From Phytohabitans suffuscus (GTDB lineage Bacteria; Actinomycetota; Actinomycetes; Mycobacteriales; Micromonosporaceae): a stretch of 64,000 bases of DNA. The stretch spans positions 6,386,320 through 6,450,319 of the forward strand of contig NZ_AP022871.1 of assembly GCF_011764565.1 (NCBI RefSeq), read 5' to 3'. Both the position numbers and the translations under genes were made by a program. Below the pieces are notes generated by a model, which worked only from the letters and a program-made list of their open reading frames with translations, ran no database searches and was not told the origin of the DNA. Positions 35,507 to 44,500 of the stretch are shown here, in pieces (within the stretch, counting starts at the first letter, position 1; each line of letters begins with the position of its first letter).

Positions 35507-38500
35507 GGCCTCTCCGGAGTGGATTGGTGCCGGGGCTGCGGATCCGCCAGGAGCGCAGCGATGATCCGGCTCATGTTCGCGATCGTGCGCTGGTCCAGCA
35601 CCCAGTCGTGGTGGGTCCGGCCAGGCAGCGGCACGACGCGGATGGAGGCGTCCGGCAGCAGCGTGTCCAGGTAGTTGAAGTCCGACCTTCGGTACGTCTC
35701 GAACAGGCGGTGCTGGGTCGGTCCGGTGGTGGTCTCGTTCGGCTCGCCGGCCTTGAACAGGACCGTCTCGCCGATGCCTGCGGCCAGTAGGTCGAGGTCG
35801 GCCAGGCTCGGCGTGTACCGGTAGTTGACGGGGTCGAGCAGGTCCTCGGTCACGTGCGCCAGGCCCGCCTGCGTCAGGGCGTGCCGCACGTTGAAGTACG
35901 GGTCGATCAGCAGCAGATGCTCGACCCGCTCGCCGGTCAACACCAGCTGGCGCGCCATCTCGACCGCCAGTACCCCACCGAAACTCCAACCGAGCAGGCT
36001 GTACGGACCCGCCGGTTGGATCCGGCGAAGATGGTCGAGGTAGTACCCGGCCAACTCCTCGAACGTCTCGTGTGGGGTATGCAGGTGCAGGTTGTTGAAC
36101 AGGACCAGCCGGCAGCCGGCCAGCTCCCGGGCGATGTTGTTGAGGTAGCTCTCCGCACCACCCTCTCCCGGCGGGAGGATGAAAAGCGTAGGCCCGGTCG
36201 AGTCGCCAACCTGGGGGAGCGCGAGGGTGGCGGTGCCCTCTCGCCTCGATGAATCATCATTGACCAGGATGAACGGAACGAAGTCGCTTTGGGGCTGCCG
36301 TGGCCGACTTCCCGCCGGTCCGGTGCGGGCAACGGCCGAGGTGTGCGCGATCAGCTCCGCCAGGCGAAAGCCGAACTCGCTGGCGAACCGCTCGGTGACC
36401 GGGGCGTCCCATCGGCTGTCGATGACCGTGACCAGGCGCCCGTCGACAACACTGATCGTCACGTCGACCGCTGAGGCGCTGGGCCATCCAGGCGCGGGGG
36501 CTCCGCCACCCTCGCGTTCCCCCGAAATGCGTCTGGCCTGCTGACCGCCGTCGACCGTGCTATCGGCCCACGCCGCCCTCACCAACCGCCACCGGGCGTC
36601 ACTGGCGTCGCCCCCGCTGGTGTCGCCTCCGCTCAAGCGGCCGAGGTAGTTGACAATGACCGGCGGCAACGGCGCACCGGAGCTGCCGTAGGCGCCGCGC
36701 AGCAGGCCGTACCCGAGGCCGTGGTGCGGTATCCGCCGCCGGTTCGCCTTGGTGGCCAGCAGGGCCTGCCCAGGCTCCAGATCCGCGTGCAGTGCGAGCG
36801 GGTACATCGTCGTGAACCAGCCCATGGTGTGACGCACGTCCGGTGCGCCGGCAAACGGCTCGCGGCCGTGACCTTCGACCGTCAGGTGGTTGCTGGTCCG
36901 GCCGGTGACCGCGGCGAGTGCATACCCGACCGCGGTCAGCAGCAGGTCATTGATATCTGTGCCGTATGCCCAGCCGCTCTCGGTGAGCAACGCGGCGGTC
37001 TCGGCCTCGCTCAACGCCAGCTCGCGACGGTGGGCGAGGGCACCGGCCGGCGGGCCTGCCGGCTCGGTGGCCACAGCCGAGGCGAGCTGCGCCCACAACT
37101 GCGCCTCGCCGTCGCCCGGGAGGTAACACTGCGTTGCCAGAACCCATTGCCGGTAGGTGCTGCCCGCGGGCCCGAGTTCGCCGCCGTGGTAGAGGATCTC
37201 CAGGTCCGTAGCCAGGATCTGCCAGCTCACCACATCGACGACAAGGTGGTGCAGCGCGAGCCAGACCCGAGCGTCGCCGTCGCCGAAGCCATCGAGGTAC
37301 GCGACGGCGAAGATCGGGCCGTGCTCGAGGTCGAACCCGCTCTGCCACCGGGCCAACCGTTCGGTGATCTCCTCGTCGCGCAGCCCGGCCACCTTGAGGT
37401 GGTGCAGCTCGACCGGCGGGTGGCCGGCGGCGTAGAACTGCGACACGGCTGCGCCGTCGTGGCGGTAGCGCAGCCGGAACGCGTCATGGTGGGCGACGAG
37501 CCGGTCCAGTGCCGACCGCAGCACGGACACATCCAGCCGCGGGGTACGGATGACGAAGTTCTGGTTGTACCGGGACCGGTCAGCCAGCGGCTTGGCGAAG
37601 AACCAGCGCTGGATCGGCAGCATCGGGCACTCGCTGCCGGGCGTCACGTCGTCGGGCGCGACCTGGCCGGGTGCCGGTAGCGGGCCCGAGAGCACGTTGT
37701 CCACCAGGGCACGCACGGTCGGGTGGTCGAAGAGGTCCTTGACACTCACTTGGTAGCCGGTCTCTCGCTGAATTCGGCTGGCCAGGTGCAGCGCACTGAT
37801 GCTGTCGCCCCCCGTACGGAAGAAGTCGTCATCGATGCCGACACCGTCTACCGGCAGCAGGTCGCTCCACAGTCGACACAACTGGGCGTCCACCCGGCTG
37901 CGTGGGGCGGCGTACGCGGCGCGCCGCACGCCGAGCTCGACCGTCGGCAGGGCGTCGGTGTCGAGCTTGCCGCTGATCGTCATCGGTAGCGGTCCGGCCA
38001 GGCGGACCAGTACCGACGGGACCATGTTCCGGGCGAGCCGGTTCCGCAGCACCGCCATGATCATGTCGTCGCCGATGTCGGCACCGGGCTCGGGCACGTA
38101 GAACCCGACGAGCCCACCATCGCGGGCGAGGACCGCGCATTGGCGTACCCCTGGGCAGGCCGCGATGGCCGCCTCCACCTCGCCAAGCTCGATCCGCAGG
38201 CCGCGGATCTTGACCTGGGTGTCGTTGCGGCCCAGGTAGCACAGCTCGCCGTCGGCCCGCAGCCGGACCACGTCACCCGTCTTGTAGAGCTGGCCGACGC
38301 CGCCCTCGAGGTGGTTGGGCAGGAACCGTTCGGCCGACAGTTGCGGCCGGTTGAGGTACCCCGCGCTGACACACTCTCCGGCGATGTAGAGCTCACCGAC
38401 CGCACCGACCGGCAGCGGCCGCAACGCATCGTCGAGTACGTATCGGCGCGTGTTCGTCAGCGGCCGGCCAAGGTCGTTGCGGTACGGCTCGCCCGGCTCG

Positions 38501-41500
38501 AACCGCCGGACCGTGTTGTACACCGTCGTCTCGGTGGTGCCGTAGGCGTTGAACAGCGGCCCGGCATACTCGCGGCGGATCTTCTCGAAGTGGTGTGGCG
38601 CGAAGAGTTCGCCCGCCACGAGGACACCGCGCAGCCCGGTAAGTTTCGACAGGTCCAGCTGTTGGAGCTGGGTCGGGGTACCGCTGAGGAAGGTGAGGCC
38701 CTCCCTGTTGGCGTACGCGTCGTGGTCAGGGTCGGAACTGGGCGGCAAGAGGATCAGCTTGTGGCCGCTGAGCACGGACAGCAGGATCTGCTCGACCGAG
38801 AAGTCGAACACGTAGTTGGCCAGCAACGCGATGCCCTGCCGTGGCTGGGCGTCCGGATCGAAGTACCGGCCCTGCAGGCTGGCGTGGAAGCTGACGGCGT
38901 TGCGGTGGCGAACCAGGACGGCCTTGGGCCGGCCGGTGGTGCCCGATGTGTAGATCGCGTACGCCAGGTCATCCGGTCCGACCGGGACCGCCAGGTTGTC
39001 GCGGTCCGGCCCATCCGGCACCGCCTCCTCGACGGCCGGCACTGGCTCGGTGGCCAGAACCGGTGCCGTACCGCCGGCCAGCCGGCGCAGCCGCTGCGCG
39101 TGCGCCTGGTCGGCGACGACGAGCCGTGCGCGGGTGTCGTCGAGCATGAACGCGATCCGCTCGTCGGGGTATCCCGGATCGATTGGAACGTACGCGGCGC
39201 CAGCCTTCCACACCGCCAGCAGCGCGACGACCGTCAGCTCGGTCTGCTCCAGCACCAGGGCGACCAGGTCATCGCGGCCGAGTGCGACGGTGCCGCACAG
39301 CCGGTGGGCCAGCAGGTTGGACCGTTCGTTGAGCTCGCGGTAGGTCAGCCGCCGGCCGCCGCAGGCGATCGCGACCTCGTCCGGTTGGTTGGCCACCGCC
39401 CGCTCGAACAGCTCATGCAGCGTGCCTGCCGTCGTCAGATCGCCTGCTGACCAGTCCGCTGCGGCGGCGCTCTCGTCCACCCACGTCAGGTCGGCGAGTC
39501 GGGTCGTCTCCGGGGCAAGCCGGGCGAACTGGGCCAGCACATGATGGTACGTCGCGAGGAAGCTGGCCACAGTGGACGACTCGAACAGTGACGCGGCGTA
39601 CGTGACGGTGCCGGCCACCCCGTCCGGGCTCTCGTACAGGATCGCCGACAGGTCGAACTTGACGCTGGTCGGCGCGGCCGGGTCGGGACGGTGCTCACTC
39701 GTGGCCGGTCCGCCGAGCGATGGTGGCGGAGCCTCCTCGTACTGTTGCTGCAGCGTGAAGTTGACCTGTACAACGGGGTGCCGGCTGGGATCCGCCTCGA
39801 CGGCGAGCTCCTTCACCAGCTGCTCGAACGGCAGGTCGGCGTGGACCTGTGCGGCGACGACCGCCGCGCCGACCGCCTGCAGGTACTGCGTCAGGGTCGC
39901 CGCCTGGTCGAGGTGGACCCGCACCGCGAGAAGGTTGGCCAGGAAGCCGACGACCCGGGCAAACTCCGGCCGCCCCCGGTTGGCGAACGGCGTGCCGACG
40001 ACCAGGTCATCCTGGCCGGTGAAGCCGCGCAGCATCAGGCACCACGCGGCCAGCAGCACGCTGTACAGGCTCACCCTGGCCGACCGGGCCAGGGCCCGCA
40101 GTGCCTGGGTCGTCGGCTCGTCGAGCCGGAATGGCACCTCCTGGCCCCGGTAGTCGAAGCGTGCCGGGCGCGGCCGGTCCAGCGGCAGCCGGATCGGCTC
40201 GACTCCGTCGAGCTGGCTGCTCCACCAGTCCAGCAGCTGCGCGGACGAGCCGCCGGTCAGCGACTGGCGCTGCCATACGGCGAAGTCGGCGTACGTACCC
40301 CGGCCGGCCGGCAGCCGCTCACCGTCGAGCAGGGCGGCAAGCTCGCTGCGGAGGATGTCCCAGGACCAGCCGTCGATGCAGGTGTGGTGAAAGACGAGGC
40401 TCAGGTACAGGTCGCCGGGGCGGGCGGCGACGGTGACGACCGCGCCCCGGATCGGCAGCTCCTGGTCGAGGGCGAAGACGTACCGCTCTTCGGCCTGCAG
40501 CACCTCGTCGAGCTCGGTCAGCGTGTCCACCGCCCGTACCGGCAGGTCGAGGTGGGCGAACGCGTCCGACGGGCTCAGGATGTACTGCCGGTGCACGCCG
40601 TCGGCGTCGGCGCGCAGCAGGGTGCGCAGCGCGGCGTGGCGGTCCACGAGGGCGCCCACCGCACGCACCGCTGCGTGCCCCGGCACCCCTGTCAGGCGCA
40701 GGCAGAACGGCACGTTGTAGGCCGACGTGCCACCTTCAAACTCGTCGATGAAGAGCAGGCGTTCCTGGGCCAGCGACACCGGTGCGGCGCCGGCACTGCT
40801 GTCGGCGAGACCGGTCGCCAGGTACGCGTCGGCGGCGTCTTCGACGTGCCGGGCCAGCGCCGCGATCGTGACGTTGCCGAAGACGGCGGCGACTCCGACG
40901 TCCCGGCCAAAGGTCCGCGTCATGGCCTGTGCCATCGCCATCGCCCGGATGCTGTCGCCGCCGAGAGAGAAGAAGTCGTCGTTCGCGCCGATGCGGTCCG
41001 GTGCGATACCGAGCACATCTGCCCAGATCCGGCAGATTCCGATCTCGATGTCGCTGGCCGGGGCGGCGTAGGCGACCGCGCTTGACGGGGCGAAGTCCGT
41101 CGCCGGTAGCCGCTTGATATCGAGCTTGCCGCTGGCTGTGACCGGGACGTCGTCGATGTGCAGCACCCGGGCCGGTACCAGCGCCTCGGCTAGTTTGCCG
41201 CGCATCCGGGCGAGCACGTCCTGCTCGGTGAGGGCGGGGTCGCCGAGGTAGAAGCCGACCAGGTACTTCTGCCCGGCGACGGTCGCCGCGGCCGCGGCGT
41301 GCTCGCGGGCGATGACCACTGCCCACCTCACCCCGGGGCAGGCCGCCAGGACCGCCTCGATCTCGCCGAGCTCGATCCGTTGGCCGCGGATCTTGACCTG
41401 GTGGTCGGTCCGCCCCAGGTACTCCAGCTCACCGTTGGGCAGCCACCGGGCCAGGTCACCGGTCCGGTAGAAGCGCGTGTTTCGCCTGTCCCGCTCGTCC

Positions 41501-44500
41501 TGTGCGGTACGGAAGGGATTGTCCAGGAAGCGTTGCGCGGTCAGGTCGGGGCGGTTGAGGTAGCCGCGGGCTACGCCGTCGCCACCGATGTGGAGCTCGC
41601 CGATGCCGCCGACCGGCACCCTCTTCATGGTGCTGTTGAGCACGTAGCAGGTGGTGTTCGCTACCGGCAGGCCGATGCTCTTGTCGCGCCGGCGCTCGCC
41701 CGGCGGATATACCTTTTTGTGGCTGGTGATGGAGATCTCGGTCGGGCCGTAGCCGTTGATGACGACACCCGGAAACGTGCTGCGAATCTTGTCGAAGGCC
41801 GGTTCGGTGAAGTCCTCACCGATGGCGTCGATCCGCCGCAGGGTCGTGGTCGACGAATAGTCGTAGAGCGAAAGCACCGACGGCGTGCCGGACAGGTAGG
41901 TCACCTGGTGCTCGTTGATGTACCGGCACAGGCGCGTCTCGTCGGTGCGCATCGTGTCGTCGAGGACCACCAGCTTCTGGCCGTTGAGCAGGGCGTCGGT
42001 GAACTGCTCGACGAAGTGGTCGAAGACGTAGTTGGAGAAGGACAGCACCGCCTCGTCGGTCCTGTGCTTGTCCAGGCCGAACAGTCTGGCCATCGAGGTC
42101 TGGAGGTTTACCACGCCGCGGTGCTCCACCAGGACCGCCTTGGGCCGGCCCGTTGTCCCCGAGGTGTAGATCGCGTACGCCAGGTCGGTGCTGGTCGTCG
42201 CGGTAACCGGGTTGTCCGTCGGCGTCGCGGCCAGGTCAAGCTCCTCCAGCGCGAGGACGGGAGGTTCGGCCCCGGCCACCAGGCCTCGCAGCCGATCGGC
42301 GTGCCGGCAGTTGGTGAGAACGAACCGGCAGCCGGTGTCGGCCATCAGGTACCCGATCCGGTCGTCCGGGTACTCGGCGTCGATCGGCACGAATGCCGCG
42401 CCGGTCTTCCACACCGCGATGATCGCCACGGCCATCAGCTCGGTCTTGTCCACCGCCAGGGCGATGAGGTTGTCGGCCCGCAGTGGGCCGGCCCCCAGTC
42501 GGGCCTGGGCCAGCAGGTGGTGGGCGAGCCGGTTGGCGCGCTGGTTGAGCTCGGCGTAGGTCAGCGTGACGTCTCGGTAGACAACCGCGGGCGCGTCCGG
42601 CCAGGTCGCGGCCGCCTCCTCGAACAGGGCGTGCAGTGTCTTGCCGGCCGGGTACTCCTGCTCGGTACGGTTGAACGCGTCCAGAGTCCGGGCCATGGCC
42701 GGCGACACCAGCTCGAGTTCACCGACCGTAGTGGTCATGTCGGCGGCGACCTGCTCGAAGAGCACCCGGGTGGTGTCCAGCAGCGCCTCGATCGCGGCGT
42801 CGGAGAACAGCTCGCCCGCATACCACAGGCAGAGCGTCAGCTCGTCGCCCTCCTCCCGGGCAACCACAGCCATCGGGTGGTCGACCCGGTCGGCGTCGAA
42901 GAACCGCTCATACCGCAGCGTCGTGCGATGGCGCTGCTCCTCGGCATCGGTAAGTAGCCGCGGGTAGTTCTCCAGGACCAGCAGGGTGTCGAACAGCTGG
43001 CGCTTCATCCCGCCGCCGGCCAGGTGGCCGAGCTCAACCACGCTACGGTCGTTCATGGCGTGCACGAGAGACTGGATCTCGGCGATGGCGTTGGCCACTG
43101 AGCGCGGCGACTGCTGCGCGTGGTCGACGACCAGCGGCAACGTGTTGATGTAGAGCCCGACCGAGTGCTCGATGCCGTCGACCGGGATGTTGCGGCCGGA
43201 AACGATCGTCCCCACCACCGTCGTCCGGCCGCCACCGAAGGCATACAGCGCCCGATGCCATACGAACTGGACGACCGAGTGCAGGGTGAGCTCGTTGGCC
43301 TGGCACGCTGCGGCAAGCCGGGCGGTCAGCTCCGCTGGCAGTCGCAGCTGCTGGGTGCGGTGCTCCCGGACGTGGTCGTAGTCGCGCAGAGCCACCTTGT
43401 ACCGGCTGTGCGCGTTGAGCAGTCCGCTGAGGTCGCCCCGCTCGTCGATCCGTTCGATCTGCGACGTCCAGTATTCGACGTGGTCGTTGCGGTGCTCCTG
43501 CCAGTACCGCTGCGCCGCGACGTATGCCCGGTCCTCACCCGGTTCCACGGCCCTGCCCGCCACCAGGTCGAGGTACATCCGGTGCACCTCGTCGTGCAGG
43601 ACCGGCAGGCTCCAGCCGTCGATGACGATGTGGTGGCAGCTGAAGATGAGCGTGAACCGCTGCTCCGCCTGCCGGATCAGGTACACGCGCATCAGGTTCC
43701 CGTCGATGGGACGGTACCGCTCGGCGCGGTCCCGCTCGGCGATCGCCTCGATCCGGGCTTCCTGATCGGCTGGGTCGGAGACGTCGCCGAGGTCGATGAA
43801 GCGGCAGGTCAACGGCTTGTCGTCGGCGATGATCTGCCGCGACGACATACCCGGTTCGAACCGCAACCGCAGGCTCGGGTATCGGCGCTGCGCGTACCGC
43901 CACGCCTGCCGCATGAGGTCCGGGTCGATGAGGCTGTGGTATCGGTACACCGACTGCACCACATACGCGTCGTCGTCCACGCTCTTCATGGCGTGATACA
44001 GCAAGCCCTGCTGCAGCCCGTTGGCGAGCAGGTCCCGCGGGCGACTGTCGTCGTCCGACTCGTCCGTCCATTGTGACTGGGCGCTCAGATGGTCGGCCAG
44101 CGCCCGCAGGGTACGCAGCCGGAACACATCCGATACCGCGATCCTGCGCCGTAGCTGCTGCCGGATCCGGGCGATCAGAAGGATGCACGAAATGCTGTGG
44201 CCGCCGAGCCGGAAGAAGTCGTCGTCGGCCGTTATCCGGTCCACCGCGACGCCGAGGACGGCACTGATGATGCCGCGGAGCACGGTCAGCATGTCGCCTT
44301 GTCGGGGGAGCGCGGGGGTGGCGGAGCCCTCTCGCGCAGGCGGCAGGATGTCGTCGGCGTCCTCGACAGCCGTCGCGGCGTGGTGGCCGGCACCGTCAAA
44401 CGGCCCGGGATCGGGCAGCGCGCGCCAGTCGACCTTGCCGTTGACGTTGACCGGGAATTGCTCCAGGCGGATCATCCGGGCCGGCACCATCACCGGGATC

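Noticed and set aside
41299..42957. 552-codon plus-strand open frame inside pcbAB
   Set aside because: Antisense to the second adenylation domain; no independent features.
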